Assembly (NCBI GenBank): GCA_947453945.1
Contig: CANGJB010000009.1
Span: 1-64,000, forward strand
From: Sphingomonadaceae bacterium
GTDB taxonomy: Bacteria; Pseudomonadota; Alphaproteobacteria; Sphingomonadales; Sphingomonadaceae
DNA: 64,000 bases
Reading direction: 5' to 3'
The notes beneath the pieces were generated by a model. That model ran no database searches. It worked only from the letters and a program-made list of their open reading frames with translations, and was not told where the DNA came from. The translations under genes and the position numbers were made by a program. Shown piece by piece: positions 37,835-48,113 of this stretch; position 1 is the first letter of the stretch, and the number at the start of each line of letters is the position of its first letter.

Positions 37835-38560
37835 TTGAAGCAGCTTGCCAATGCGGGCGGCATATCCGCTTTAAACGCCGGCGAGCAACTCGTCGACACC
37901 GCTTTCGTTCCGGATGGGAGTAGGCTCCGCCTCATCCGGAATGGTACTGATTTCGCGATCCTTCTCGACAACAACGAATTGATGAGCACAGACCTTTCGG
38001 CCTCGGAAGGTGTGCTCGCCAGCGCAGTTTGCGCAGAACTCGGCGGCCGGGACCCGGTTCACATGCTCATCGGCGGCTACGGCATGGGTTACACGCTGAG
38101 ATCCGCTCTACGGGCGCTCGGAGGCGATGCTGAAGTGACGGTCGCGGAAATCGTGCCGAAGATCGTTGAGTGGGCGAAAGGGCCCATGGCGCGCATCACC
38201 GATGGGTGTCTCGATGACCCGCGCGTGCAACTGGTGCAGGATGACGTTGCCTTTTTGATTGAATCCGCGGCGCAAGGTTACGATTGCATCCTGCTCGACG
38301 TCGACAACGGACCAGAAGGCCTCACGCGCCGGGCGAATGATTGGCTCTATTCCCGAGAAGGGGTGGCGGCCGCGTGGTCTGCATTAAAGGATGGCGGAAT
38401 TCTCGGCGTCTGGTCTGCGTCTCACGACGACAGATTTGCTGGAGCACTCGCCCGCAGTGGCTTCGCGGTCACGGTAGTCGAGACCGATCGGGGCCAGAGT
38501 TCGTCCCCGACCGGGCAATGCGAACAGCATGTGATCATCATGGCAGTCAAGCGCAGCTAA
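37835..38560 (+). CDS. Spermidine-synthase-like class I methyltransferase fold protein
   Basis: 241 residues from TTG at 37835. The Rossmann part has HMLIGGYGMGYTLRSALRAL (SAM-type glycine loop), VTVAEIVPKIVEWAKGPM, VQLVQDDVAFLIESAA and YDCILLDVDNGPEGL, a layout shared with spermidine synthases. The N-terminal beta-domain of true SpeE is short here, so polyamine synthesis is unproven. The rare start and close spacing after the DUF6481 gene suggest coupling. Confidence 0.75.
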   Translation: MKQLANAGGISALNAGEQLVDTAFVPDGSRLRLIRNGTDFAILLDNNELMSTDLSASEGVLASAVCAELGGRDPVHMLIGGYGMGYTLRSALRALGGDAEVTVAEIVPKIVEWAKGPMARITDGCLDDPRVQLVQDDVAFLIESAAQGYDCILLDVDNGPEGLTRRANDWLYSREGVAAAWSALKDGGILGVWSASHDDRFAGALARSGFAVTVVETDRGQSSSPTGQCEQHVIIMAVKRS

Positions 38561-38819
38561 CGGGGTGCGCCGGACGCCCTCGTGCGCGTCCGATGCCACT
38601 TGATGATCCGGTCTGGGTTGCCGGTACATTTAGTCTACTTCCAGCGGCAGGCGGCCAACTCCCACCGCGCCGTTGCAAAATCGGTACCGTCGGCTCATGG
38701 CCGAACCTGCCACTCGCCGGCAGAACTATTTGTGTGGCAGGTTTGCCCCACAGATTAACGTTCGGCAGGCCAGACGAGCCAATCTTTCCGGCTCAGCCCC
38801 CAATCACCCCGCCAACCTG
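38561..38819. other. Interval with no supported gene
   Basis: Follows the methyltransferase-like gene. No frame with a recognisable product. It runs into a decayed acyl-CoA dehydrogenase tail; the next intact gene starts at 39009. Confidence 0.5.
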
Positions 38820-38939
38820 TCCGTCCGCGCCGCCATTTCGCGCCACCACTATGCGCGCCCAGCCCGGATAAGCGCCGGTCTGGGCGCTCCGCCCAAAAGA
38901 CATCGCCGCCGAATTCGCGGCTCCTGCCCACCAGGCCGC
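38820..38939 (-). pseudogene. Remnant of an acyl-CoA dehydrogenase 3' end
   Basis: By eye this stretch aligns with 39845-39965, the 3' end of the small acyl-CoA dehydrogenase gene. 26 of 27 bases match at 38820-38846 and 26 of 28 at 38891-38918, separated by 44 versus 45 bases. The minus-strand translation reads EFGGDVFWAERPDRRLSGLG against EFGGDAFWAEQLGRRVAGLG in the intact gene. No start or upstream part is present, so it is a decayed partial duplication or the residue of a lost paralogue. Confidence 0.75.
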
Positions 38940-39008
38940 AGCCAGAACCGCCCCCGCTAAACCCATCGTAACCAATGGTGTGTCAGGATTCCTTCACGGA
39001 GAATCACG

Positions 39009-39683
39009 ATGACCACACTGCATTACAGCCGGGCAAAGCTTATCTTCAGCGGGGCGTTTCTGCTCCTCGTAGCGCCCGTGCTAGGGGTGTTCTGTGTGTT
39101 CGGCGGGCCGCTCGGGATGATCGTCGGGGCGATCCTGATCCTGGGCGGGCCGCTCGCGTCGATTGGCAGGCTTCGCCGGGTGTTCAGCGATCTCAGGGCC
39201 ATCGAATACGATGATCGTCAGATCACGCTGCATCCGCTCGGCCGCTCGCGGAAGCTGAACTGGCGCGAGGTGTCCGCCATCGAGGTCTACACGCTGACCC
39301 AATATATCTGGGGCTTCATCCCGGTTAGCCGCCAGCATTCGATCCGCATCAGCCACAAGGGCGGCGTGCTCGGCACGGCGAAGATCAGCATTCCCTTCAA
39401 TCTCCTGGCCATGGACAAGGCGACGGTGATCGCAAGGCTGGCGGACATGGAGAAGCTGCGCGGGGGCGACGGGTTTGCCGGCGGCGCGGCGCGGGTCTCC
39501 AAGGCGGCGCTCACCAGCGCGATGGCTACGCCGGGCGACCATCCGGCCCCGGCGAGCGACTTCGATGCAGATGCGGTCATGGCGCGCTATCTGGCGCAGC
39601 GCGAGGCAGCAGCGCAGGAGCCGGAAGCCCCCGCGCCCCAGATGCCCCCGCGCGTCGCCGGATTTGGCCGCAAGCGGGCCTGA
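39009..39683 (+). CDS. Membrane protein with PH-like domain, function unknown
   Basis: 224 residues. Two closely spaced membrane helices (LIFSGAFLLLVAPVLGVFCV and GPLGMIVGAILILGG) are followed by a beta-rich region (EYDDRQITLHPLGRSRKLNW ... ISIPFNLLAMDKATVIARL) similar in layout to small bacterial PH/STM3941-like proteins. The C-terminal 60 residues are Ala/Pro-rich. The gene separates the intact acyl-CoA dehydrogenases from the remnant at 38820. Confidence 0.7.
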   Translation: MTTLHYSRAKLIFSGAFLLLVAPVLGVFCVFGGPLGMIVGAILILGGPLASIGRLRRVFSDLRAIEYDDRQITLHPLGRSRKLNWREVSAIEVYTLTQYIWGFIPVSRQHSIRISHKGGVLGTAKISIPFNLLAMDKATVIARLADMEKLRGGDGFAGGAARVSKAALTSAMATPGDHPAPASDFDADAVMARYLAQREAAAQEPEAPAPQMPPRVAGFGRKRA

Positions 39684-39714
39684 CCTGCGGACCCCGCCAT
39701 AAGCAAACGTCGGC

Positions 39715-39791
39715 CCGTGCTTGACACGGGCCTTGGCTTTTCTTTTCGGGCGCTGCGCTGGAAGAACAGCCAAGCCCCGTGTCGAGCACGG
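39715..39791. repeat. Long imperfect inverted repeat downstream of 39009-39683
   Basis: Arms CCGTGCTTGACACGGGCCTTGG (22 bases as CCGTGCTTGACACGG plus GCCTTGG; arm 39715-39738) and AGCCAAGCCCCGTGTCGAGC.. (39768-39791) pair over 24 bases with about two or three mismatches around a 29-base loop. It lies between convergent genes and looks like a dispersed intergenic palindrome that can also terminate transcription. Confidence 0.7.
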
Positions 39792-39828
39792 GGTGACGGA
39801 AACCAGATCAACGGTACGTCGTCAGAGC

Positions 39829-40785
39829 CTAACCGACCAAACGGTCCGTCCGTGCCGCCATTTCGCGCCACAGGCCGTGGCCGCCGAGGCCCGCCACACG
39901 CCGGCCCAGCTGCTCTGCCCAGAAGGCATCGCCGCCGAATTCGCTGCGCCAGCCCATCAGGCGGCGGGTCAGATGGTTCAAGGCGTATTCGATGGTGAAG
40001 CCGATGGCGCCGTGCATCCGGTGCGCGATGGGCACCGCGCGGTCCACGGCGATCCCCATGCGCAGCTTGGCCGCTGCAATCTCGAAGCTGGCGTGTCCAT
40101 AGTCCAGCGCCTCCGCACACGCTGCGGCTGAGGCGTCGACGGCTGCCGCTTCTTCGGAAAACTCGGCCATCGCCTGCTGCACCGCCTGGAACTTCGCCAG
40201 CGCCCGGCCAAACTGCACGCGCGTGTTCACGTGATCGATGGCGAGCGTAAACGCCGCCTCCAGCGCGCCCGACGCCTGCGCCACGCGGGCAAACGCGCCC
40301 AGCGCCAGCAGATCGACGTCGCACGCCGCCGTTGCCGCCGCCGTGCCGGTGAAGCTGACCGCATCCCAAGGCTCACCCGCAGGCGAAAGCGCCTCATCAA
40401 AAGTGCAGGCATCGGCGTGGTAGAGCGAAAGCGTGCCACCCTCCACATGCACCACTGCCGCAGCATGGCGGCCATAAGGCACCCGCTGCCCCGGCGCGGC
40501 GATGGAAATCAGGCCTTCGGGAGCGGCGATCCCTGCCTTCGCCAGCAGGTAATGCGCGATCACCGGCTCCGCCAGCGGCGCGCCCAGCGCGTTGAGCCCG
40601 GCAAGCCGCAGCACGGCCAGCACATCGCCCCAGTCCCCGCCAAAGCCGCCCGCATCCTCTGGCACCAGCAGCGTGGAGAACCCTGCCTCGGCCACTTGCT
40701 GCCAGGCCACATCGAAAGGCTTGCCCGCCAGATCGGCGAAGAGGCCCGCTGCCATATCGGTCAGCAGTGTACGATTGTCGCTCAT
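39829..40785 (-). CDS. Acyl-CoA dehydrogenase, short subunit
   Basis: 318 residues, shorter than the usual 380. Acyl-CoA dehydrogenase fold: TLLVPEDAGGFGGDWGDVLA, FARVAQASGALEAAFTLAID, VQFGRALAKFQAVQQAMAEF, AHRMHGAIGFTIEYALNHL. ATG at 40785 overlaps the stop of the larger dehydrogenase (TGATG). In steroid degraders, adjacent short and long acyl-CoA dehydrogenases form alpha2beta2 tetramers; the overlap here suggests the same (inference). Confidence 0.88.
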   Translation of the reverse strand: MSDNRTLLTDMAAGLFADLAGKPFDVAWQQVAEAGFSTLLVPEDAGGFGGDWGDVLAVLRLAGLNALGAPLAEPVIAHYLLAKAGIAAPEGLISIAAPGQRVPYGRHAAAVVHVEGGTLSLYHADACTFDEALSPAGEPWDAVSFTGTAAATAACDVDLLALGAFARVAQASGALEAAFTLAIDHVNTRVQFGRALAKFQAVQQAMAEFSEEAAAVDASAAACAEALDYGHASFEIAAAKLRMGIAVDRAVPIAHRMHGAIGFTIEYALNHLTRRLMGWRSEFGGDAFWAEQLGRRVAGLGGHGLWREMAARTDRLVG

Positions 40786-41933
40786 CAGCGCAGCCCCAGT
40801 CCCTTGGCAATAATTCCGCGCAGCACTTCCGGCGTGCCGCCGCGCAGCGAGAAGCTGGGGCTCGCCACCAGAACCCACGTCAGCAGCCGCGAAAGGTCGC
40901 TCTTGCCCGCCAGATCGGCATCGACTGCCGCCTGCACCATGCGCGGCAGCGCCTGTTCATAGGCGTTGCCCAGATCCTTGACGATAGCCGCCTCGACCAC
41001 CGGGTCCTCGCCCGCCGCCAGCTTGGCAATGGTGGACATCGACATCTGCCGCAGCGTCCACATTTCCGCCGTCAGCCGCCCGATCAGCTGCGCGGTCGGC
41101 GCATCAGGTTCAGGCCCCACGGCATCGATCAGCGCGACGAGCAGCATGTGGCTGGAGAGATAGCGCTCAGGCCCGGACCGTTCGAGCGCGAGTTCGGCGA
41201 CGACCTGCTTCCAGCCATTGCCTTCCAAGCCCACCAGCGCATCGTGCGGCAGCAGTACGTCTTCGAACCAAATCTCGTTGAAGTGGTGCGTGCCGGTCAT
41301 GTCGATAATCGGGCGGATGGTGATCCCCGGCGTATCGAGGTCGATCATCATCTGCGAAAGGCCGGTGTGGCGCTCGCTGCCCTCTTCGGTGCGAAGCAAG
41401 GTGAGCGCGGCGTGGCTCTTGTGCGCGCCGCTGGTCCACACCTTCTGGCCGTTGATCCGCCAGCCCTCGTTGGTCTTCTTGGCGGACGTGCGCACGCTGG
41501 CGAGGTCGCTGCCCGAGCCGGGTTCGGACAGGCCGATGCAGGCGTAGATCTCGCCGCGCGCCATGCCGGGGAGGTACTTCTCGCGCTGCGCTTCGGTGCC
41601 ATAGCGCAGCAGAAGCGGCCCGGTCTGCCGATCAGCAATCCAGTGCAGCCCCGCAGGCGCGCCCGCCGCCAGCAGCTCTTCCAGCACGACATAGCGTTCG
41701 AGCATCGTGCGCTCGTGCCCACCATATTGCTTGGGCCAGGTCATGCCGAGGAGGCCAGCCTCGCCGAGCGCCTTGGAAAAGGTCTCGTCGAAACTGAACC
41801 AGCAATTGGCGCGCAGTTCGACGGGCCAGCTTGCCTCATGCTTTGCCACAAGGTCGCGGACCTGCTGGCGAAGCGCCGGAATGTCCCCCTCGGGGAGGAA
41901 CGGATGGAGCGGGAATATTTGCATCGCGGGCAT
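40785..41933 (-). CDS. Acyl-CoA dehydrogenase, long subunit
   Basis: 382 residues. FAD/acyl-binding stretches YACIGLSEPGSGSDLASVRT, WRINGQKVWTSGAHKSHAAL and GWKQVVAELALERSGPERYL are visible, with C-terminal LLTWVLVASPSFSLRGGTPE. It probably oxidises an unusual acyl-CoA (branched, side-chain or ring-derived) together with the overlapping short subunit. The start may be ATG at 41933 or 41924. Confidence 0.92.
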   Translation of the reverse strand: MPAMQIFPLHPFLPEGDIPALRQQVRDLVAKHEASWPVELRANCWFSFDETFSKALGEAGLLGMTWPKQYGGHERTMLERYVVLEELLAAGAPAGLHWIADRQTGPLLLRYGTEAQREKYLPGMARGEIYACIGLSEPGSGSDLASVRTSAKKTNEGWRINGQKVWTSGAHKSHAALTLLRTEEGSERHTGLSQMMIDLDTPGITIRPIIDMTGTHHFNEIWFEDVLLPHDALVGLEGNGWKQVVAELALERSGPERYLSSHMLLVALIDAVGPEPDAPTAQLIGRLTAEMWTLRQMSMSTIAKLAAGEDPVVEAAIVKDLGNAYEQALPRMVQAAVDADLAGKSDLSRLLTWVLVASPSFSLRGGTPEVLRGIIAKGLGLR

Positions 41934-42015
41934 CCCTATGGCAGCGCGCGGGCCATCGCAATCGCAAGATTGCTAGTGTCACAGCCCTCAGGGGCAAATC
42001 GGGAGAAGAGCCGCC

Positions 42016-42819
42016 ATGACCCCATTCCTCAGCGTGGAGCGCCGCGGGCGCGTCGCCATCCTCACCATGGACCGCGCCGACTCGATGAACGCCATCGGCA
42101 CGCTCGAAGATTGCGACAATATCGTCGACACCTTCTTCGCGCTCGCCAATGACCGGTCAGTCAGCGCCATCGTGCTGACCGGTGCGGGCCGTGCATTCTG
42201 CACCGGCGGCAACATCAAGGGCATCCGCGACCGCAAGGGCATCGGCCCGCTCGACCAGCCCGATTCGACCGCCGCGAACTATCGCCGCGGCGTGCAGCGC
42301 GCGACCCGCGCGATGCTCGATTGCGAAGTGCCGATGATCGCCGCGATCAACGGCCACGCCATCGGCCTCGGCCTCGATCTCGCCTGCGTGTGCGATCTGC
42401 GCCTTGCGGCCGATACCGCGAAGATGGCCGCCAGCTTCATCAAGGTCGGCATCATCCCCGGCGATGGCGGCGCGTGGACGCTGCAGAAGATCATCGGCTA
42501 TTCCAAGGCCGCCGAACTGTTCCTGACCGGCCGCACGTTTGACGCGGCTTATGCGCAGTCCATCGGCCTTGTCGGCGATGTGGTGCCGGCGGATCAGCTG
42601 CTGGAGAAGGCGATTGCGCTGGCCGAGGAAATCGCCGCCAACAGCCCCCGCGCGCTGCGCCTGACCAAGCGCCTGCTGCGCGAGGCCCAGCATGGCCGCG
42701 CGGGCGATGTGCTTGAGCTTTCGGCCGCGTTCCAGGCCATCGTGCACGAGACGGCGGACCACAAGGAAGCCGTGAACGCGATCCTTGAGAAGCGCGCGCC
42801 GGTTTTCACCGGAGACTGA
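42016..42819 (+). CDS. Enoyl-CoA hydratase
   Basis: 267 residues. Crotonase motifs: VAILTMDRADSMNAIGT, AIVLTGAGRAFCTGGNIKG, INGHAIGLGLDLACVCDLRL and FIKVGIIPGDGGAWTLQKII with the catalytic Glu position replaced by a GDGG loop seen in many family members. Divergent from the acyl-CoA dehydrogenase pair and one base upstream of thiL. Confidence 0.9.
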   Translation: MTPFLSVERRGRVAILTMDRADSMNAIGTLEDCDNIVDTFFALANDRSVSAIVLTGAGRAFCTGGNIKGIRDRKGIGPLDQPDSTAANYRRGVQRATRAMLDCEVPMIAAINGHAIGLGLDLACVCDLRLAADTAKMAASFIKVGIIPGDGGAWTLQKIIGYSKAAELFLTGRTFDAAYAQSIGLVGDVVPADQLLEKAIALAEEIAANSPRALRLTKRLLREAQHGRAGDVLELSAAFQAIVHETADHKEAVNAILEKRAPVFTGD

Positions 42820-42820
42820 C

Positions 42821-43714
42821 ATGGCGTCGGGCGAGGCCGCCTTCATCGCCGCGCTGCGGGGCATGGCCGCGCACCCGGCGGCGCGCGGCCTCGCCGATGA
42901 TTGCGCGGTGCTGGAGGTGGGCCCCGAGTCTGCCAGCCTGACGCTCATCCTCACGCACGACATGATGGTGGAAGGCGTCCACTGGCTGCCGGGTCAGGAC
43001 CCGGCGGACGTGGCGTGGAAGCTCCTCGCCACCAATCTGTCAGACCTCGCCGCAAAGGGCGCGGAGCCCCTTGGCGTCCTGCTGGGCTATACGCTGGCGC
43101 AGGACAACGCCCGCTTCGCCGAAGGCCTCGGCGCGGCGCTTGCGCACTTCGGCGTGCCGCTGCTGGGCGGCGACACTGTTCGCACACCGGGCCCGCAAAC
43201 GCTTGGCCTCACCGCGCTGGGCCGCGCCACGCACCGCCCCGTACCTTCCCGCAGCGGCGCCCGCGCTGGCGATGGCGTGTGGATCACCGGCCCCGTCGGC
43301 GCGGCGATGCTGGGCTTCGAGGCGCTTTCCGCAGGCGATAGCAGCGCCAATACCACTGCCTACCGCCGACCCGTGCCGCGCCTTGGCGAAGGCCGCGCGT
43401 TGGCTCCGCTCGTCACCGCGATGATGGACATCTCAGACGGCCTCCTCCTCGATGCCACCCGCATGGCCGAGGCGAGCGAGGTGACCTTGGCGCTCGATCC
43501 GGAGGCGATCCCCCTCCCCGCTGGCCTGCCGGGTTCCCGCGCGCGCGATGCGCTGAGCTGGGGGGATGACTACGAACTCCTCTTCACCCTTCCCCCCGGC
43601 ACCGCGCCGCCCTGCGCTGCGCACCGCATCGGCGCGGTCCTCCCCCGCGGCGCGGCTCCCCTGCTCCTTGGCGGCAGCCCGCCCGAAGGCCCTCTCGGCT
43701 ACGAACATTGCTGA
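42821..43714 (+). CDS. thiL: Thiamine-monophosphate kinase
   Basis: 297 residues, PurM/ThiL fold. N-terminal LADDCAVLEV and ILTHDMMVEGVHWL carry the metal/ATP acidic residues. VAWKLLATNLSDLAAKGAEP, LLGGDTVRTPGP and MMDISDGLLLDATRMAEASE are classic ThiL motifs, as is WGDDYELLFTLP. It phosphorylates TMP to TPP. ATG at 42821 follows the hydratase stop by one base. Confidence 0.92.
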   Translation: MASGEAAFIAALRGMAAHPAARGLADDCAVLEVGPESASLTLILTHDMMVEGVHWLPGQDPADVAWKLLATNLSDLAAKGAEPLGVLLGYTLAQDNARFAEGLGAALAHFGVPLLGGDTVRTPGPQTLGLTALGRATHRPVPSRSGARAGDGVWITGPVGAAMLGFEALSAGDSSANTTAYRRPVPRLGEGRALAPLVTAMMDISDGLLLDATRMAEASEVTLALDPEAIPLPAGLPGSRARDALSWGDDYELLFTLPPGTAPPCAAHRIGAVLPRGAAPLLLGGSPPEGPLGYEHC

Positions 43715-43813
43715 AAAACCACACAAAGGCTTGCGGCATGAAAATTATGCACTAGCGTCCGCCCCGACCCGCGAACGACGGGGACCGGCTGAAACAGCCG
43801 GTAAAAGAAGGGG

Positions 43814-45928
<2,115 letters not shown>

Positions 45929-45951
45929 TCAACCGATCATAAACGGCCTTG

Positions 45952-46001
45952 AAGCCCCCCTCCTTCGGCTCATCCCGAGCAGAAGGAGGGGGGCTTTTTT
46001 T
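45952..46001 (+). terminator. Rho-independent terminator of hppA
   Basis: Perfect 15-base stem AAGCCCCCCTCCTTC / GAAGGAGGGGGGCTT with a 15-base loop, followed by a T run at 45994-46001. It begins 24 bases after the hppA stop. Confidence 0.95.
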
Positions 46002-46350
46002 GTGCCCCTGCCAGCCCCCTTCCAATAGGTGCTCGGCTAGCACTCTCTTTGTTGGATCCTTAATCCGCCATCGGTGTTTATCCACGCGCACCTGACGCAA
46101 GATCCGAGATGTACCGCCTGAAAATGGCTCCGCGGAATGCGGCTGCAGGGGTTTTCTCGCACTTAGCCCCGCCCTCACCGCCGGGGCTAACAATTTTCAA
46201 ACTCAACCCGGCGGCAGGCGTTATCGGCACTTTGGCCGGCGGGGGCATTTCCCTGCTCGGGGCCGGTTATCAGGGAAATTCGCAAAGAGTGTGGTGTTGG
46301 GCCTCGCCCTGGGCTCGCAATCAATTGATCTGTATGCATTAAACTTCGAT
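46002..46350. other. Start of accessory region, no gene supported
   Basis: No credible frame. Several CAGGGAAATT-type motifs appear (for example near 46272-46283), resembling the GAACAGGGAA elements upstream of the later cassettes. I interpret this as decayed mobile-element or leader DNA. Confidence 0.4.
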
Positions 46351-46375
46351 TTCCCTGTTCTTTGGGATCAGGGAA
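46351..46375. repeat. TTCCCTG/CAGGGAA stem-loop upstream of cassette A
   Basis: TTCCCTG (46351-46357) and CAGGGAA (46369-46375) form a seven-base stem. It is a weaker version of the 13-base hairpin at 51227-51261 upstream of cassette C. Confidence 0.5.
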
Positions 46376-46386
46376 TTGGCGGGCGC

Positions 46387-46590
46387 GGTTCAGGGATTGC
46401 CACGGCAGCGTAACAGGGAGGTCCGCCCGGGACTGGTGGCGGGGGCGCGGCGCGGTTGGGGGGCTCTTGTGGGGCGGTCCGCGTACGCTTTGCTTGCCTC
46501 CGCACGAGGCCCTGCGCCGTCCCACGCTCGTGGGATGCGTCAGCGGTCATTGCCGGCCCACTCCAGACCCTCACGAGAGGGGGACCGCCA
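46387..46590 (+). repeat. Leader of cassette A, homologous to 48849-49050
   Basis: Aligned by eye with the leader of the intact gene at 49051. Shared blocks include GGTTCAGGGATTGCC, TCCGCCCGGGACTG, GCGCGGTTGGGGGGCTCTTG and CGTCCCACGCTCGTGGGATG. The promoter equivalent is TTGTGG (46467-46472), a 16-base spacer and TTTGCT (46489-46494), so the -10 box has decayed. The palindrome TCCCACGCTCGTGGGA is at 46520-46535. Confidence 0.75.
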
Positions 46591-46782
46591 GTGGCATGCA
46601 AGGCACGCCCGCGCCAGTCCGGCGGGGAATGCCTCTTTGGCTATTGCAGGCCGCCCGCGCAGTATCAGTGCAAGAGGGGATGCCAAGGAAATCCGGCGAG
46701 GCAGCCGCGGGGCGCGCGCGATGTGGATGCCGCGCTTGGTGAGGTCGCGGCCGTGGCGGCGACAGTGCGTCGGGCATGGCCG
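46591..46782 (+). pseudogene. Truncated DUF5681 gene (cassette A)
   Basis: From GTG 46591 the frame reads LFGYCRPPAQYQCKRGCQGN, clearly matching VGYGRPPKQNQFQKGYSGN of the gene at 49051, then VDAALGEVAAVAATVRR against VGDVAALAAAVRR. The match stops at about 46782, where IS3 transposase remnant sequence begins in the opposite orientation. Only the N-terminal DUF5681 motif is left; the aromatic Phe/Tyr positions have become Cys. Confidence 0.75.
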
Positions 46783-47160
46783 CCTCGCCACAATGCGTGT
46801 TCAACCGCGCGCCGTGGCATCCGGTCCATGGCCTCGGCCACCTGCTCACGCCTGATGCCTTTCTCGATGTCCGAAGCTAGAGCCCCCCCCCCGTGTGGAG
46901 GCGTCTACGACGGTCAACGCAGGCAGGCGCCGGTCATCGAACAAGGCATCCGGGACAAAGTCCGTCGCCCCATCTCGTTAGGTGCTGGTGCTTCAGGGCC
47001 GATCCCGCCGACACGCACTGACGTGCCGACGCGGCCGTTTGAGCCGTAAGCTCAAGCCTTCTTCCAGGTAAAGACGATAGACGCGCCTGTGCTTCACGAC
47101 CCATCCTTCACGGCAAAGCACAGTTTAGATCCTGCAGTGTGAGTATCGCAGCCGGGACTG
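46783..47160 (-). pseudogene. Remnant of an IS3-family transposase (orfB)
   Basis: Read on the minus strand: CREGWVVKHRRVYRLYLEEG, LSLRLKRPRRHVSACRR, then after a frameshift TDFVPDALFDDRRLPALTVV, then in another frame LASDIEKGIRREQVAEAMDR. These are successive parts of an IS3 orfB catalytic domain (the DDE region), broken by frameshifts and a stop. It differs from the orfB at 53167. It interrupts cassette A. Confidence 0.8.
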
Positions 47161-47601
47161 CGCGATACCCAGGATGCGCACGATCATGGGCCTTTGAGCA
47201 GATCAGCGGGCTTGATGCTCAGCGGGGCCTCATTCGCGGCCCGCTGAGCTTTCGGCATTCAGCAGCGTCAGCATGGGCTTCAAAACGATATACGCATTTG
47301 CGGGTATCGGCAGGCCAACGATCCAATAAGCGATGGGCCACGCCAGCATTGCGATCAGGGCAGGACATTGCTCGGCCATCAGCGACGGGAAGCGATAGCC
47401 ACCAGTAGAGTTATAATAGATAAGATTATTCATGTATTTTTATACGCGTTTTTACATATATACGGAGCAAAAAAATACGCCGATGTGTCATCGCTTAATT
47501 AAATCCATAAACTTATTAAATATTTTTTAAAATTTAATTTATTAAAAATTTTCCATATTATTTTGAAGATTTTTATGAAAAAAAATATTTGAGGCTTTGG
47601 A
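47161..47601. other. Transition from GC-rich to AT-rich DNA, no firm gene
   Basis: The first 270 bases are GC-rich. They hold a 67-residue minus-strand frame (47230-47433, one hydrophobic stretch AMLAWPIAYWIVGLPIP) with no recognised relative. From about 47420 composition switches abruptly to A/T, which continues to about 48160. The AT-rich 47434-47600 stretch is the likely promoter region of the next gene. Confidence 0.5.
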
Positions 47602-47892
47602 ATGAAAAGACTAAATTTTAACGGACGCAACTTCAATATTTTCTCAGTTGAAGGCGAAGTTATATTATTGCTTTGCCATTCCCCTTTAAGTGCTACTAAA
47701 ATTTATTCCAAAGTTAATGCAAGTACTCCAACTGTATCTCGGGCAATTAAAGAACTTATTTATAATAACATTATAGACTTTGAAAAAACGCCCTATGATC
47801 AAAGAATTGTTCTATATAAAATAAAATCCGAATTTAAAAAATCTTTATCGGACTATTTTTTATGTCTCGAAAAAATATTTCTGGAAATCTAA
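47602..47892 (+). CDS. Small winged-helix (MarR-like) DNA-binding protein
   Basis: 96 residues, very Lys/Ile/Asn-rich. The segment SVEGEVILLLCHSPLSATKI then VNASTPTVSRAIKELIYNN and IDFEKTPYDQRIVLYKI has the order helix, recognition helix, and wing (a D-R pair in the wing) of a MarR-type fold, without the dimerisation helices of full MarR proteins. GAGG is about 10 bases before ATG. Codon use is AT-ending, unlike all neighbours, so it is recently acquired or kept AT-rich. It overlaps the next gene by 31 bases. Confidence 0.7.
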   Translation: MKRLNFNGRNFNIFSVEGEVILLLCHSPLSATKIYSKVNASTPTVSRAIKELIYNNIIDFEKTPYDQRIVLYKIKSEFKKSLSDYFLCLEKIFLEI

Positions 47893-48113
47893 AAAAAATT
47901 CTATTCTTAAAAAAATTCATAAATAAAATTAAAAAATTTATCGTAAAATTAATTTTTTGCCGATTTGGCAGTCATACTAGAAATAGGCGCCATGCTAAAT
48001 GGAATGGTGAATCATGGGTTGCTCCATGCAAATTTTGCGGACTGAAAATGGAAAGGAATGTTTATGGGGAATGGGTTCTATTAACAGAAAATATGATTCC
48101 GAATGAAAAATAA
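47862..48113 (+). CDS. Small Cys-containing protein of the AT-rich patch
   Basis: 83 residues. A very basic N-terminal half (LKKILFLKKFINKIKKFIVK) is followed by LIFCRFGSHTRNRRH and SWVAPCKFCGLKMER. The Cys, His and CxxC spacing could bind one zinc ion. I have a faint recollection of similar Cys/His small proteins in sphingomonads but no function. It overlaps the winged-helix gene, so the two are probably translated from one message. Confidence 0.65.
   Translation: MSRKNISGNLKKILFLKKFINKIKKFIVKLIFCRFGSHTRNRRHAKWNGESWVAPCKFCGLKMERNVYGEWVLLTENMIPNEK

Noticed and set aside
47230..47433. 67-residue minus-strand frame with one hydrophobic stretch
   Set aside because: Spans the compositional breakpoint, has no ribosome binding site or relative, and is too short to support.
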